The notes under the pieces are model-generated. The model did not search any database. It saw nothing but the letters and a program-made list of their open reading frames with translations, and was not told where the DNA came from. This document shows, piece after piece, positions 18,790-27,985 of a DNA stretch of 59,742 bases. The position numbers were made by a program, and so were the translations under genes. This stretch comes from Streptococcus sp. HMSC067H01 (GTDB lineage Bacteria > Bacillota > Bacilli > Lactobacillales > Streptococcaceae): contig NZ_KV817777.1 of NCBI RefSeq assembly GCF_001814775.1, positions 25,342-85,083 on the forward strand, read 5' to 3'. Each line of letters begins with the position of its first letter. Position 1 is the first letter of the stretch.

Positions 18790-18930
18790 ATGGGAAAATA
18801 TCAATTAGACGATAAGGGTAAGGCCTTGGTTCAACGGTTCCACGAGAAACATTCAAAAGGTGGAGGAAATAAAAAAGACCGAGTGGCTAGCCTAAGAGAG
18901 CAATTTTTAAATAAGAATAAGAAAAAGTGA
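18790..18930 (+). CDS. 46-residue basic small protein in the nrd operon
   Basis: The ATG at 18790 lies 11 bases after the nrdD stop. The product (MGKYQLDDKGKALVQRFHEK...NKNKKK) is hydrophilic and strongly basic, with a central GGG and a lysine-rich end. It has no cysteine or membrane segment. Such a small ORF between nrdD and the acetyltransferase is, as I recall, kept in pneumococci. Function unknown; nucleic-acid binding would suit the charge but is a guess. Confidence 0.65.
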   Translation: MGKYQLDDKGKALVQRFHEKHSKGGGNKKDRVASLREQFLNKNKKK

Positions 18931-18967
18931 GAGTCCGCTCTCGCTTTTCTCTTAGTTGGAGGTAAAG

Positions 18968-19468
18968 ATGATACTACGCAGACCAACATTTGCAGACAAA
19001 GAAACAGTTTTAGAGATGATGGTAGAGTTTGAACAGACTCAATCAGCCCACGATGGCGGATTTTGGGATGTTGAGAATTTTGTTTATGAAGAGTGGTTGG
19101 AAAGTAATCAGAATCATGAAATGGGGATTAATTTGCCTGAAGGGTGGGTGCCTGATATTCAGTTAGTTGCTTTTGCAAAAGATGGTAAAGCAGTTGGATT
19201 CCTCAACCTTCGATTGCGTCTCAATGACTATTTGTTGGAGGAAGGTGGACATATTGGCTATTCTATCCGCCCTTCCGAAAGAGGCAAGGGCTACGCCAAG
19301 GAAGCTCTCCATCAAGGTCTGCAAGTTGCTAAAGAAAAGAATATCAAACGAGCACTTGTGACTTGTAGCGCAGAAAATCCTGCCAGCCGAGCTGTTATCT
19401 TAGCTAATGGTGGAGAGTTGGAGGATGTTCGAAATGGAACGGAGCGCTACTGGATAGAGTTGGAGTAG
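18968..19468 (+). CDS. GNAT-family N-acetyltransferase
   Basis: 166 residues. The acetyl-CoA-binding motif A is visible as GYSIRPSERGKGYAKEAL (about 94-111), and the C-terminal motif B region is ALVTCSAENPASRAVILANGG. The start is the ATG at 18968, with GGAGG five bases upstream. It lies between the reductase and its activase in the nrd operon, a common streptococcal arrangement. Acceptor unknown; its place there is suggestive but not explained. Confidence 0.88.
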   Translation: MILRRPTFADKETVLEMMVEFEQTQSAHDGGFWDVENFVYEEWLESNQNHEMGINLPEGWVPDIQLVAFAKDGKAVGFLNLRLRLNDYLLEEGGHIGYSIRPSERGKGYAKEALHQGLQVAKEKNIKRALVTCSAENPASRAVILANGGELEDVRNGTERYWIELE

Positions 19469-19473
19469 AAAGC

Positions 19474-20070
19474 ATGACATGGAATACACCAAAACCTGGC
19501 GAGTGGAAGAGTGAAGAGCTTAGTCAAGGGCGTATCATTGACTATAAGGCTTTTAACTTTGTCGATGGAGAAGGGGTGCGCAATTCTCTCTATGTAGCAG
19601 GCTGTATGTTTCACTGTGAAGGTTGCTACAATGTAGCGACCTGGTCTTTCAATGCAGGAATTCCTTATACGCCAGAATTGGAAGAACAAATCATGGCAGA
19701 CTTAGCCCAGCCCTATGTTCAAGGCTTGACCTTGCTAGGAGGAGAGCCATTCCTCAATACAGGTATTCTTTTGCCCCTTGTAAAACGCATTCGAAAGGAA
19801 TTGCCAGAAAAAGACATCTGGTCTTGGACAGGCTACACCTGGGAAGAAATGATGTTGGAGACGCCTGATAAACTAGAATTTTTATCCCTGATTGATATCC
19901 TGGTAGATGGTCGCTATGATAAAAGTAAGCGTAATCTCATGCTTCAGTTCCGTGGCTCTTCCAACCAACGGATTATCGATGTGCAAAAGTCTCTCCAAAG
20001 TGGAAAGGTAGTCATTTGGGACAAGCTTAACGATGGAAAAGAAAGCTATGAACAGGTGAAGAGAGAATGA
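19474..20070 (+). CDS. nrdG: Anaerobic ribonucleotide reductase activating protein
   Basis: 198 residues; a radical SAM enzyme with the cluster motif CMFHCEGC (Cys44, Cys48, Cys51). The cluster reduces S-adenosylmethionine, and the resulting radical is passed to Gly696 of NrdD. The glycine-rich SAM-binding LLGGEPF follows at about 88-94. It starts six bases after the acetyltransferase stop and overlaps the next gene by ATGA, so it is translated as part of the operon. Confidence 0.96.
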   Translation: MTWNTPKPGEWKSEELSQGRIIDYKAFNFVDGEGVRNSLYVAGCMFHCEGCYNVATWSFNAGIPYTPELEEQIMADLAQPYVQGLTLLGGEPFLNTGILLPLVKRIRKELPEKDIWSWTGYTWEEMMLETPDKLEFLSLIDILVDGRYDKSKRNLMLQFRGSSNQRIIDVQKSLQSGKVVIWDKLNDGKESYEQVKRE

Positions 20071-20690
20071 AGAAAAAAGACTTAATAGAACAACTGGTTT
20101 CAGAGATAGAAACTGGAAAAGTAAAAACACTGGGTATCTACGGCCATGGGACTTCAGGAAAATCAACTTTTGCTCAAGAATTGTACCAAGAACTTGATTC
20201 CCAAAAGGTAAATTTACTAGAGACAGATCCCTACATTACTTCGGGACGACATTTAGTGGTACCTAAAAAGACACCAGACCAAAAGGTGACAGCATGTTTA
20301 CCGGTAGCACATGAGCTGGCAAGTTTACAAAGAGATATTCTTGCTCTGCAAGCGAGTATGGATGTCTTGACAATAGAAGAACCTTGGAAGGCTAGTGAGA
20401 TCTTATCGGGAGCAAAACCAATTCTGATAGTCGAAGGAATGTCTGTAGGTTTTCTACCCAAGGAACTCTTTGACAAAACCATTTGTTTCTACACGGATGA
20501 GGAGACTGAATTAAAGAGACGACTAGCTCGAGATACGACTGTGAGAAATCGCGATGCATCCTTTATATTAGCTAGTCAGCAGATGAGACGAGAGCAGTAT
20601 CTACAATACTATAAAGAAACCGAGTCAAGAGCTGATATCTTGGTAGATCAATCAGATGATAAATTTCAAATTAAAACTAACATTATATAG
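20067..20690 (+). CDS. P-loop kinase, uridine kinase-like
   Basis: 207 residues with Walker A GHGTSGKS (26-33), and a kinase core in which LIVEGMSVGF and the RRLARDTTVRN lid region resemble the uridine kinase/phosphoribulokinase family. It is probably a nucleoside kinase, which fits its place at the end of the anaerobic nucleotide reduction operon, overlapping nrdG by four bases. The exact substrate is not readable; the sequence is more divergent than a typical Udk. Confidence 0.75.
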   Translation: MKKKDLIEQLVSEIETGKVKTLGIYGHGTSGKSTFAQELYQELDSQKVNLLETDPYITSGRHLVVPKKTPDQKVTACLPVAHELASLQRDILALQASMDVLTIEEPWKASEILSGAKPILIVEGMSVGFLPKELFDKTICFYTDEETELKRRLARDTTVRNRDASFILASQQMRREQYLQYYKETESRADILVDQSDDKFQIKTNII

Positions 20691-20790
20691 AAGAAAAGAC
20701 AGATAATCTAGCACTTAAATATGAAAATTTATTAAAATGGAATAAGAAAACAGTTTCATCTAAAAAATTTAAAAAAACCTGTCAAATCCC

Positions 20791-20819
20791 TTGCAATCGC
20801 AGGGGCTTTGTGTTATTCT
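20791..20819 (+). promoter_or_regulatory. Promoter of the S10 operon
   Basis: TTGCAA (20791-20796), 17-base spacer, TATTCT (20814-20819). It is followed by a leader of about 130 bases. Confidence 0.65.
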
Positions 20820-20827
20820 ATTATGGT

Positions 20828-20902
20828 GCTGTAAATTACAGCTTTAGCTTTGATGCAAGAGGTTGCGACACGCTCGGTTGCATTGCCACGCAACGCGCGT
20901 CG
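20828..20902 (+). promoter_or_regulatory. Structured leader of the S10 operon
   Basis: A first hairpin GCTGTAA-A-TTACAGC (20828-20842) is followed by a nested one: CGACACGC (20866-20873) pairs with GCGCGTCG (20895-20902, one mismatch) and encloses GTTGC/GCAAC (20877-20881 with 20890-20894). No U-tract follows. It is a candidate site for ribosomal protein feedback (L4 in other bacteria); this is an inference. Confidence 0.55.
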
Positions 20903-20954
20903 GTTTTCTTGTGGAGCTAGCCTATTATCTTAAATAGACGAAAAGGAGAAAAAG

Positions 20955-21263
20955 ATGGCAAACAAAAAAATCCGTATCCGTTTGAAAGCTTACGAACACC
21001 GTACGCTTGACACAGCGGCTGCAAAAATCGTAGAATCAGCTACTCGTACAGGTGCACAAGTTGCGGGTCCAATCCCACTTCCAACTGAACGTAGCCTCTA
21101 CACAATTATTCGTGCGACTCACAAATATAAAGACTCTCGCGAACAATTCGAAATGCGTACACACAAACGTTTGATCGACATCATCAACCCAACTCAAAAA
21201 ACAGTTGACGCTTTGATGAAATTGGATCTTCCAAGTGGTGTAAACGTAGAAATCAAACTTTAA
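20955..21263 (+). CDS. rpsJ: 30S ribosomal protein S10
   Basis: 102 residues, full length. The conserved [15 protein letters not shown] opening and the [11 protein letters not shown] loop are present. S10 sits in the 30S head and, in other bacteria, also joins NusG/NusB transcription complexes. First gene of the S10-spc-alpha cluster; AAAAGGAG lies upstream. It is separated from rplC by 216 bases containing a large hairpin, an unusually long gap for this operon. Confidence 0.98.
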   Translation: MANKKIRIRLKAYEHRTLDTAAAKIVESATRTGAQVAGPIPLPTERSLYTIIRATHKYKDSREQFEMRTHKRLIDIINPTQKTVDALMKLDLPSGVNVEIKL

Positions 21264-21316
21264 TCTAAAATATAAAAGAGCAAAAGCTGGTGTTTCAATT
21301 GAATTGAACACGGGCT

Positions 21317-21392
21317 AAACTCGGTGTGAAAAAGATAAACTTCCTAGTGTCTGCAAGACACTGCGTCAGTTTCCTATTTTCACTTTGAGTTT
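21317..21392 (+). other. Rod-like extended hairpin between rpsJ and rplC
   Basis: Four nested stems: AAACTC/GAGTTT, GTGAAAA/TTTTCAC, AAACT/AGTTT, and AGTGTCT-GCA-AGACACT. Together they make a 76-base rod. There is no U-tract, so it is not an ordinary terminator. It may be a cis-regulatory RNA, an RNase III-type processing site, or a decayed repeat element. Confidence 0.7.
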
Positions 21393-21479
21393 GACGCCCT
21401 TTGTATCTTAGACTTGAGCATAAAAAACGCTCGTTAAAAACTTTTTGAATAAAAAATATAGAAAAGGAACTATTTTCTC

Positions 21480-22106
21480 ATGACAAAAGGAATCTTAGGG
21501 AAAAAAGTGGGAATGACTCAAATCTTCACTGAAGCTGGCGAATTGATCCCTGTAACAGTTATTGAAGCAACTCCAAACGTTGTTCTTCAAGTTAAAACTG
21601 TTGAAACAGACGGATACAACGCTATCCAAGTTGGTTTCGATGACAAACGCGAAGTATTGAGCAACAAACCTGCTAAAGGACATGTAGCAAAAGCTAACAC
21701 GGCTCCTAAGCGCTTCATTCGTGAATTCAAAAACGTTGAAGGCTTGGAAGTTGGTGCTGAAATCACTGTTGAAACATTCGCAGCTGGAGACGTTGTTGAT
21801 GTAACTGGTACTTCTAAAGGTAAAGGTTTCCAAGGTGTTATCAAACGCCACGGACAATCACGTGGACCAATGGCTCACGGTTCTCGTTACCACCGTCGTC
21901 CAGGTTCTATGGGACCTGTTGCACCTAACCGCGTATTCAAAGGTAAAAACCTTGCAGGACGTATGGGTGGCGACCGCGTAACAATTCAAAACCTTGAAGT
22001 TGTACAAGTTGTTCCAGAAAAGAACGTTATCCTTATCAAAGGTAACGTACCAGGTGCTAAGAAATCTCTTATCACTATCAAATCAGCAGTTAAAGCTGGT
22101 AAATAA
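21480..22106 (+). CDS. rplC: 50S ribosomal protein L3
   Basis: 208 residues, standard. It begins [15 protein letters not shown], and the loop [17 protein letters not shown]...[13 protein letters not shown] reaches toward the peptidyl transferase centre. L3 binds 23S rRNA domain VI early in assembly. The ATG follows AAAAGGAAC. A structured gap precedes it, so it may be separately controlled from rpsJ. Confidence 0.98.
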
Positions 22107-22130
22107 TAAGGAAAGGGGAATACAGTCAAA

Positions 22131-22754
22131 ATGGCAAATGTAACATTATTCGACCAAACTGGTAAACAAGCGGGCGAAGTTGTTCTTAACGATGCAATCT
22201 TTGGTATCGAACCAAACCAATCTGTTGTGTTTGATGTCATCATCAGCCAACGTGCTAGCCTTCGTCAAGGAACTCACGCTGTTAAAAACCGTTCAGCCGT
22301 TTCAGGTGGCGGACGCAAACCATGGCGTCAAAAAGGAACTGGACGTGCTCGTCAAGGTTCTATCCGCTCTCCACAATGGCGTGGTGGTGGAATTGTCTTC
22401 GGACCAACTCCACGTAGCTATGCGTACAAACTTCCTCAAAAAGTTCGTCGCCTTGCACTTAAATCTGTTTACTCAGAAAAAGTTGCTGAAAATAAATTTG
22501 TAGCCGTTGATTCTCTTGAATTTACAGCTCCAAAAACTGCTGAATTTGCAAAAGTTCTTGCAGCTTTGAGCATCGATTCTAAAGTCCTTGTTATTCTTGA
22601 AGAAGGAAACGAATTCGCAGCTCTCTCAGCTCGTAACCTTCCAAATGTGAAAGTTGCGACTGCTACAACTGCAAGTGTTCTTGACATCGCAAATAGTGAC
22701 AAACTTCTTGTTACTCAAGCAGCTATCTCTAAAATCGAGGAGGTTCTTGCATAA
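22131..22754 (+). CDS. rplD: 50S ribosomal protein L4
   Basis: 207 residues. The central loop [34 protein letters not shown] lines the exit tunnel; macrolide-resistance changes are known at the GTGR segment, and here it is wild type. In Gammaproteobacteria L4 also represses its own operon by binding the leader. The stop codon overlaps the rplW start by one base (TAATG). Confidence 0.98.
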   Translation: MANVTLFDQTGKQAGEVVLNDAIFGIEPNQSVVFDVIISQRASLRQGTHAVKNRSAVSGGGRKPWRQKGTGRARQGSIRSPQWRGGGIVFGPTPRSYAYKLPQKVRRLALKSVYSEKVAENKFVAVDSLEFTAPKTAEFAKVLAALSIDSKVLVILEEGNEFAALSARNLPNVKVATATTASVLDIANSDKLLVTQAAISKIEEVLA

Positions 22755-23050
22755 TGAATTTGTATGATGTTATCAAAAAACCTGTTATCACTGAAAGCTC
22801 AATGGCTCAACTTGAAGCAGGGAAATATGTATTTGAAGTTGACACTCGTGCACACAAACTTTTGATTAAACAAGCTGTTGAAGCTTCATTCGAAGGTGTT
22901 AAAGTTGCAAATGTTAACACAATCAACGTAAAACCAAAAGCTAAACGTGTTGGACGCTACACTGGTTTTACTAACAAAACTAAAAAAGCTATCATCACAC
23001 TTACAGCTGATTCAAAAGCAATCGAGTTGTTCGCTGCTGAAGCTGAATAA
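22754..23050 (+). CDS. rplW: 50S ribosomal protein L23
   Basis: 98 residues. L23 surrounds the tunnel exit and docks trigger factor and the signal recognition particle. The ITES and [26 protein letters not shown] blocks are typical of the bacterial form. Translation is coupled to rplD through the TAATG overlap. Confidence 0.97.
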   Translation: MNLYDVIKKPVITESSMAQLEAGKYVFEVDTRAHKLLIKQAVEASFEGVKVANVNTINVKPKAKRVGRYTGFTNKTKKAIITLTADSKAIELFAAEAE

Positions 23051-23067
23051 TCTAAGGAGGAAATATC

Positions 23068-23901
23068 GTGGGAATTCGTGTTTATAAACCAACAACAAAC
23101 GGTCGCCGTAATATGACTTCTTTGGATTTCGCTGAAATCACAACAAGCACACCTGAGAAATCTTTGCTTGTTGCTTTGAAGAAACAGGCTGGTCGTAACA
23201 ACAACGGTCGCATCACTGTTCGTCACCACGGTGGCGGACACAAACGTTTCTACCGTTTGGTTGACTTCAAACGTAACAAAGATAACGTTGAAGCAGTTGT
23301 TAAAACTATCGAGTACGATCCAAACCGTTCTGCAAACATCGCTCTTGTACACTACACTGACGGTGTGAAAGCTTACATTATCGCTCCAAAAGGTCTTGAA
23401 GTTGGTCAACGTATCGTTTCAGGTCCTGAAGCTGATATCAAAGTAGGTAACGCTCTTCCACTTGCTAACATCCCAGTTGGTACTTTGGTTCACAACATTG
23501 AGTTGAAACCAGGTCGTGGTGGTGAATTGGTTCGTGCTGCTGGAGCTTCTGCTCAAGTATTGGGTCAAGAAGGTAAATATGTTCTTGTTCGTCTTCAATC
23601 AGGCGAAGTTCGTATGATTCTTGGAACTTGTCGTGCAACAGTTGGTGTTGTCGGAAACGAACAACATGGACTTGTTAACCTTGGTAAAGCAGGACGCAGC
23701 CGTTGGAAAGGTATCCGTCCAACAGTTCGTGGTTCTGTAATGAACCCTAACGATCACCCACACGGTGGTGGTGAAGGTAAAGCACCAGTTGGTCGTAAAG
23801 CACCATCAACTCCATGGGGCAAACCTGCTCTTGGTCTTAAAACTCGTAACAAGAAAGCGAAATCTGACAAACTTATCGTTCGTCGTCGCAACGAGAAATA
23901 A
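23068..23901 (+). CDS. rplB: 50S ribosomal protein L2
   Basis: 277 residues, near the peptidyl transferase centre and needed for subunit joining. The conserved C-terminal [20 protein letters not shown] is intact and contains the functionally important His. It starts with GTG preceded by AAGGAGG. A structured gap of 104 bases follows before rpsS. Confidence 0.98.
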   Translation: MGIRVYKPTTNGRRNMTSLDFAEITTSTPEKSLLVALKKQAGRNNNGRITVRHHGGGHKRFYRLVDFKRNKDNVEAVVKTIEYDPNRSANIALVHYTDGVKAYIIAPKGLEVGQRIVSGPEADIKVGNALPLANIPVGTLVHNIELKPGRGGELVRAAGASAQVLGQEGKYVLVRLQSGEVRMILGTCRATVGVVGNEQHGLVNLGKAGRSRWKGIRPTVRGSVMNPNDHPHGGGEGKAPVGRKAPSTPWGKPALGLKTRNKKAKSDKLIVRRRNEK

Positions 23902-23908
23902 TTTAAAA

Positions 23909-23977
23909 CTAGTCGCTTAAGCAACTAGGACATTCCGCCAGCTCGGTAGCGCTCCTTGAGAGCGCAAGCCGCTGTGG
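23909..23977 (+). other. Two hairpins between rplB and rpsS
   Basis: CTAGT-C-GCTTAAGC-A-ACTAG (23909-23928) is followed by GCGCTC-CTTGA-GAGCGC, enclosed by CGG/CCG and CAG/CTG pairs (about 23938-23974). No U-tract is present. Confidence 0.55.
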
Positions 23978-24005
23978 TACAACATTTAAAGGAGAAAACA
24001 TAAAA

Positions 24006-24287
24006 ATGGGACGCAGTCTTAAAAAAGGACCTTTCGTCGATGAGCATTTGATGAAAAAAGTTGAAGCTCAAGCTAATGACGAAAAGAAAAAAGTTATTAA
24101 AACTTGGTCACGTCGTTCAACGATTTTCCCAAGTTTCATTGGTTATACTATCGCAGTTTATGATGGACGTAAACACGTACCTGTTTACATCCAAGAAGAC
24201 ATGGTAGGTCACAAACTTGGTGAATTTGCACCAACTCGTACTTACAAAGGTCACGCTGCAGACGACAAGAAAACACGTAGAAAATAA
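24006..24287 (+). CDS. rpsS: 30S ribosomal protein S19
   Basis: 93 residues. S19 sits in the 30S head near S13 and contacts the A-site finger. [14 protein letters not shown] and [16 protein letters not shown] are the family blocks. AAAGGAG lies nine bases before the ATG. It starts the tightly spaced run rpsS-rplV-rpsC-rplP-rpmC. Confidence 0.98.
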
Positions 24288-24298
24288 GGAGAACATAA

Positions 24299-24643
24299 AT
24301 GGCAGAAATTACTTCAGCTAAAGCAATGGCTCGTACAGTACGTGTTTCACCTCGTAAATCACGTCTTGTTCTTGACAACATCCGTGGTAAAAGCGTAGCC
24401 GATGCAATCGCAATTTTGACATTCACTCCAAACAAAGCTGCTGAAATCATCTTGAAAGTTTTGAACTCAGCTGTAGCTAACGCTGAAAACAACTTTGGTT
24501 TGGATAAAGCTAACTTGGTAGTATCTGAAGCATTCGCAAACGAAGGACCAACTATGAAACGTTTCCGTCCACGTGCGAAAGGTTCAGCTTCACCAATCAA
24601 CAAACGTACAGCTCACATCACTGTAGCTGTTGCAGAAAAATAA
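24299..24643 (+). CDS. rplV: 50S ribosomal protein L22
   Basis: 114 residues. Its long beta-hairpin ([25 protein letters not shown]) lines the narrow part of the exit tunnel beside L4; no insertion or deletion of the macrolide-resistance kind is visible. It begins 11 bases after rpsS with AAGGAG. Confidence 0.98.
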   Translation: MAEITSAKAMARTVRVSPRKSRLVLDNIRGKSVADAIAILTFTPNKAAEIILKVLNSAVANAENNFGLDKANLVVSEAFANEGPTMKRFRPRAKGSASPINKRTAHITVAVAEK

Positions 24644-24655
24644 GGAGGTAAAATC

Positions 24656-25309
24656 GTGGGTCAAAAAGTACATCCAATTGGTATGCGTGTCGGCATCATC
24701 CGTGATTGGGATGCCAAATGGTATGCTGAAAAAGAATACGCGGATTACCTTCATGAAGATCTTGCAATCCGTAAATTCGTTCAAAAAGAACTTGCTGACG
24801 CAGCTGTTTCAACTATTGAAATCGAACGCGCAGTAAACAAAGTTAACGTTTCACTTCACACTGCTAAACCAGGTATGGTTATCGGTAAAGGTGGTGCTAA
24901 CGTTGATGCGCTTCGTGCTAAACTTAACAAATTGACTGGAAAACAAGTACACATCAACATCATCGAAATCAAACAACCTGATTTGGATGCTCACCTTGTT
25001 GGTGAAGGAATTGCTCGTCAATTGGAGCAACGTGTTGCTTTCCGTCGTGCACAAAAACAAGCAATCCAACGTGCAATGCGTGCTGGAGCTAAAGGAATCA
25101 AAACTCAAGTATCAGGTCGTTTGAACGGTGCAGATATCGCCCGTGCTGAGGGATACTCTGAAGGAACTGTTCCACTTCACACACTTCGTGCAGATATCGA
25201 TTATGCTTGGGAAGAAGCAGACACTACATACGGTAAACTTGGTGTTAAAGTATGGATCTACCGTGGTGAAGTTCTTCCAGCTCGTAAAAACACTAAAGGA
25301 GGTAAATAA
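24656..25309 (+). CDS. rpsC: 30S ribosomal protein S3
   Basis: 217 residues. An N-terminal KH domain carries the GKGG loop ([14 protein letters not shown]), followed by the C-terminal domain that helps form the mRNA entry tunnel. It begins with GTG after a perfect AAGGAGG. It ends four bases before rplP, whose own AAAGGAGG lies inside the rpsC 3' end. Confidence 0.98.
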
Positions 25310-25312
25310 CCA

Positions 25313-25726
25313 ATGTTAGTACCTAAACGTGTTAAACACCGTCGTGAATTCCGTGGTAAAATGCGCGGTGAAGCTAAAGGTGGAAAAGAAGTAGCATTCG
25401 GTGAATACGGTCTTCAAGCTACAACTAGCCACTGGATCACTAACCGCCAAATCGAAGCTGCTCGTATCGCCATGACTCGTTACATGAAACGTGGTGGTAA
25501 AGTTTGGATTAAAATCTTCCCACACAAATCATACACAGCAAAAGCTATCGGGGTTCGTATGGGATCTGGTAAAGGGGCACCTGAAGGTTGGGTAGCACCA
25601 GTTAAACGTGGTAAAGTAATGTTTGAAGTTGCTGGTGTATCTGAAGAGATCGCTCGCGAAGCACTTCGTCTTGCAAGCCACAAATTGCCAGTTAAATGTA
25701 AATTCGTAAAACGTGAAGCAGAATAA
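25313..25726 (+). CDS. rplP: 50S ribosomal protein L16
   Basis: 137 residues. L16 helps position A-site tRNA and is added late in 50S assembly. [16 protein letters not shown] and the [22 protein letters not shown] block are intact. The ribosome binding site overlaps the end of rpsC. Confidence 0.98.
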   Translation: MLVPKRVKHRREFRGKMRGEAKGGKEVAFGEYGLQATTSHWITNRQIEAARIAMTRYMKRGGKVWIKIFPHKSYTAKAIGVRMGSGKGAPEGWVAPVKRGKVMFEVAGVSEEIAREALRLASHKLPVKCKFVKREAE

Positions 25727-25735
25727 GGAGAAGGC

Positions 25736-25942
25736 ATGAAACTTAATGAAGTAAAAGAATTTGTTAAAGAACTTCGTGGTCTTTCTCAAGAAGAACTCGC
25801 GAAGCGCGAAAACGAATTGAAAAAAGAATTGTTTGAACTTCGTTTCCAAGCTGCTACTGGTCAATTGGAACAAACAGCTCGCTTGAAAGAAGTTAAAAAA
25901 CAAATCGCTCGCATTAAAACAGTTCAATCTGAAGCGAAATAA
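25736..25942 (+). CDS. rpmC: 50S ribosomal protein L29
   Basis: 68 residues: two antiparallel helices at the tunnel exit, with the family motif [25 protein letters not shown]. It starts after TAAGGAGAAGGC, ten bases beyond rplP. Confidence 0.97.
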
Positions 25943-25966
25943 TAGACTAGGGAAGGAGAAATTTCA

Positions 25967-26227
25967 ATGGAACGCAATAATCGTAAAGTTCTTGTTGGAC
26001 GTGTTGTATCTGACAAAATGGACAAGACAATCACAGTTGTAGTTGAAACAAAACGTAACCACCCAGTCTATGGTAAACGTATTAACTACTCTAAAAAATA
26101 CAAAGCTCATGATGAAAACAATGTTGCCAAAGAAGGCGATATCGTACGTATCATGGAAACTCGCCCGCTTTCAGCTACAAAACGTTTCCGTCTTGTAGAA
26201 GTTGTTGAAGAAGCGGTCATCATCTAA
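25967..26227 (+). CDS. rpsQ: 30S ribosomal protein S17
   Basis: 86 residues. S17 is a primary 16S rRNA-binding protein with an OB fold: [22 protein letters not shown], then [29 protein letters not shown] lies upstream. Confidence 0.97.
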
Positions 26228-26252
26228 TCAAACCTGAAAGGAGAAAACTGAA

Positions 26253-26621
26253 ATGATTCAAACAGAAACTCGTTTGAAAGTCGCAGACAACAGCGGTGCA
26301 CGCGAAATCTTGACTATCAAAGTTCTTGGTGGTTCTAAACGTAAATTTGCGAACATCGGTGATGTTATTGTGGCATCTGTAAAACAAGCTACTCCTGGTG
26401 GTGCGGTTAAAAAAGGTGACGTTGTTAAAGCAGTTATCGTTCGTACTAAATCAGGTGCTCGTCGTGCTGATGGTTCATACATCAAGTTTGACGAAAACGC
26501 AGCAGTTATCATCCGTGAAGACAAAACTCCTCGCGGAACACGTATCTTTGGCCCAGTTGCACGTGAATTGCGTGAAGGTGGCTTCATGAAGATCGTGTCA
26601 CTTGCTCCAGAAGTACTTTAA
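26253..26621 (+). CDS. rplN: 50S ribosomal protein L14
   Basis: 122 residues, universal. [19 protein letters not shown] opens it and [23 protein letters not shown] closes it. L14 sits at the subunit interface and is the docking site of the silencing factor RsfS. It is followed by a gap with two hairpins before rplX. Confidence 0.98.
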   Translation: MIQTETRLKVADNSGAREILTIKVLGGSKRKFANIGDVIVASVKQATPGGAVKKGDVVKAVIVRTKSGARRADGSYIKFDENAAVIIREDKTPRGTRIFGPVARELREGGFMKIVSLAPEVL

Positions 26622-26641
26622 TTTTTAGAAACAAACTAGTC

Positions 26642-26673
26642 CCCTAGCTTTAAGCTAGGGTGCCCTTATGGGC
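26642..26673 (+). other. Back-to-back hairpins between rplN and rplX
   Basis: CCCTAGC-TTTAA-GCTAGGG (26642-26660) and GCCC-TTAT-GGGC (26662-26673). There is no T-run; the rplX ribosome binding site follows about 15 bases later. Confidence 0.6.
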
Positions 26674-26698
26674 GTAAGAAAAATCAAGGAGAAACCTA

Positions 26699-27004
26699 AT
26701 GTTTGTAAAAAAAGGCGACAAAGTTCGCGTAATCGCTGGTAAAGATAAGGGAACAGAAGCTGTTGTCCTTACTGCCCTTCCAAAAGTAAACAAAGTTATC
26801 GTTGAAGGTGTTAACATCGTTAAGAAACACCAACGTCCAACTAACGAGCTTCCTCAAGGTGGTATCATCGAGAAAGAAGCAGCTATCCACGTATCAAACG
26901 TTCAAGTATTGGACAAAAATGGTGTAGCTGGTCGTGTTGGTTACAAATTTGTAGACGGTAAAAAAGTTCGCTACAACAAAAAATCAGGCGAAGTGCTTGA
27001 TTAA
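26699..27004 (+). CDS. rplX: 50S ribosomal protein L24
   Basis: 101 residues with an N-terminal KOW motif ([20 protein letters not shown]). L24 is one of the two proteins that start 50S assembly, binding the 5' end of 23S rRNA. It follows a hairpin-rich gap with AAGGAG near the ATG. Confidence 0.97.
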
Positions 27005-27027
27005 TCACGAAGGAAAGGAGAAGTATA

Positions 27028-27570
27028 ATGGCAAATCGTTTAAAAGAAAAATATCTTAATGAAGTAGTTCCTGCTTTGACAGAACAATTCAACTACTCAT
27101 CAGTGATGGCTGTTCCTAAAGTAGATAAGATCGTTTTGAACATGGGTGTTGGTGAAGCTGTATCAAACGCTAAAAGCCTTGAAAAAGCTGCTGAAGAATT
27201 GGCGCTTATCTCAGGTCAAAAACCACTTATCACTAAAGCTAAAAAATCAATCGCCGGCTTCCGTCTTCGTGAAGGTGTTGCGATCGGTGCAAAAGTTACC
27301 CTTCGTGGTGAACGTATGTACGAATTCTTGGACAAATTGGTTTCAGTTTCACTTCCACGTGTACGTGACTTCCACGGTGTTCCTACAAAATCATTTGATG
27401 GACGTGGAAACTACACTCTTGGTGTGAAAGAACAATTGATCTTCCCAGAAATCAACTTTGATGACGTTGACAAAACTCGTGGTCTTGACATCGTTATCGT
27501 AACTACTGCTAACACTGACGAAGAGTCACGTGCATTGCTTACAGGCCTTGGAATGCCTTTTGCAAAATAA
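27028..27570 (+). CDS. rplE: 50S ribosomal protein L5
   Basis: 180 residues. L5 carries 5S rRNA into the central protuberance and contacts P-site t[37 protein letters not shown] and [16 protein letters not shown] are the family blocks. AAAGGAG lies upstream. Confidence 0.98.
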   Translation: MANRLKEKYLNEVVPALTEQFNYSSVMAVPKVDKIVLNMGVGEAVSNAKSLEKAAEELALISGQKPLITKAKKSIAGFRLREGVAIGAKVTLRGERMYEFLDKLVSVSLPRVRDFHGVPTKSFDGRGNYTLGVKEQLIFPEINFDDVDKTRGLDIVIVTTANTDEESRALLTGLGMPFAK

Positions 27571-27587
27571 TATAGGAGGTAAATCTA

Positions 27588-27773
27588 ATGGCTAAAAAAT
27601 CAATGATTGCTAAGAACAAACGTCCAGCGAAGTTCTCTACTCAAGCTTATACTCGTTGTGAAAAATGTGGTCGTCCACATTCAGTTTACCGCAAATTTAA
27701 ACTTTGCCGTGTTTGCTTCCGTGAATTAGCTTACAAAGGACAAATTCCTGGTGTAACAAAAGCATCTTGGTAA
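27588..27773 (+). CDS. rpsN: 30S ribosomal protein S14, zinc-binding (C+) type
   Basis: 61 residues, the short zinc ribbon form: Cys residues in CEKC and CRVC, 12 residues apart. Streptococci may also carry a longer zinc-independent paralogue elsewhere, used when zinc is scarce. ATAGGAGG lies upstream. A gap of 212 bases with a large hairpin follows. Confidence 0.97.
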
Positions 27774-27787
27774 TATCATGATACAAA

Positions 27788-27875
27788 GAGCGTAACAACC
27801 CCAGCAAAAATAGGAGATTTGGTGCAGGAGCGATGCTCCAAGACAAATCTATCTTTTTTGCCCAGGTTGTAGCTC
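27788..27875 (+). other. Rod-like extended hairpin between rpsN and rpsH
   Basis: Five nested stems: GAGC/GCTC, ACAACC/GGTTGT, GCAAAAA/TTTTTGC, AGATTTG/CAAATCT, and GGAGC-GAT-GCTCC at the tip. It is followed by TTCAAA/TTTGAA (about 27879-27905) and GCAAGT-GCA-ACTTGC (about 27943-27957). None ends in a U-tract. Confidence 0.7.
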
Positions 27876-27985
27876 GTGTTCAAATGAGATTATCTTGTTT
27901 GAATGTGTCAATACTATCTGAGCCCAGCTCAATCATTAACTAGCAAGTGCAACTTGCAAACTACTAGTAAGAGGAGAAAAATAAA

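Noticed and set aside
25529..25927. 132-codon minus-strand frame over rplP/rpmC
   Set aside because: Phe-rich product typical of the antisense of Lys/Glu-rich ribosomal genes; a shadow of real genes.
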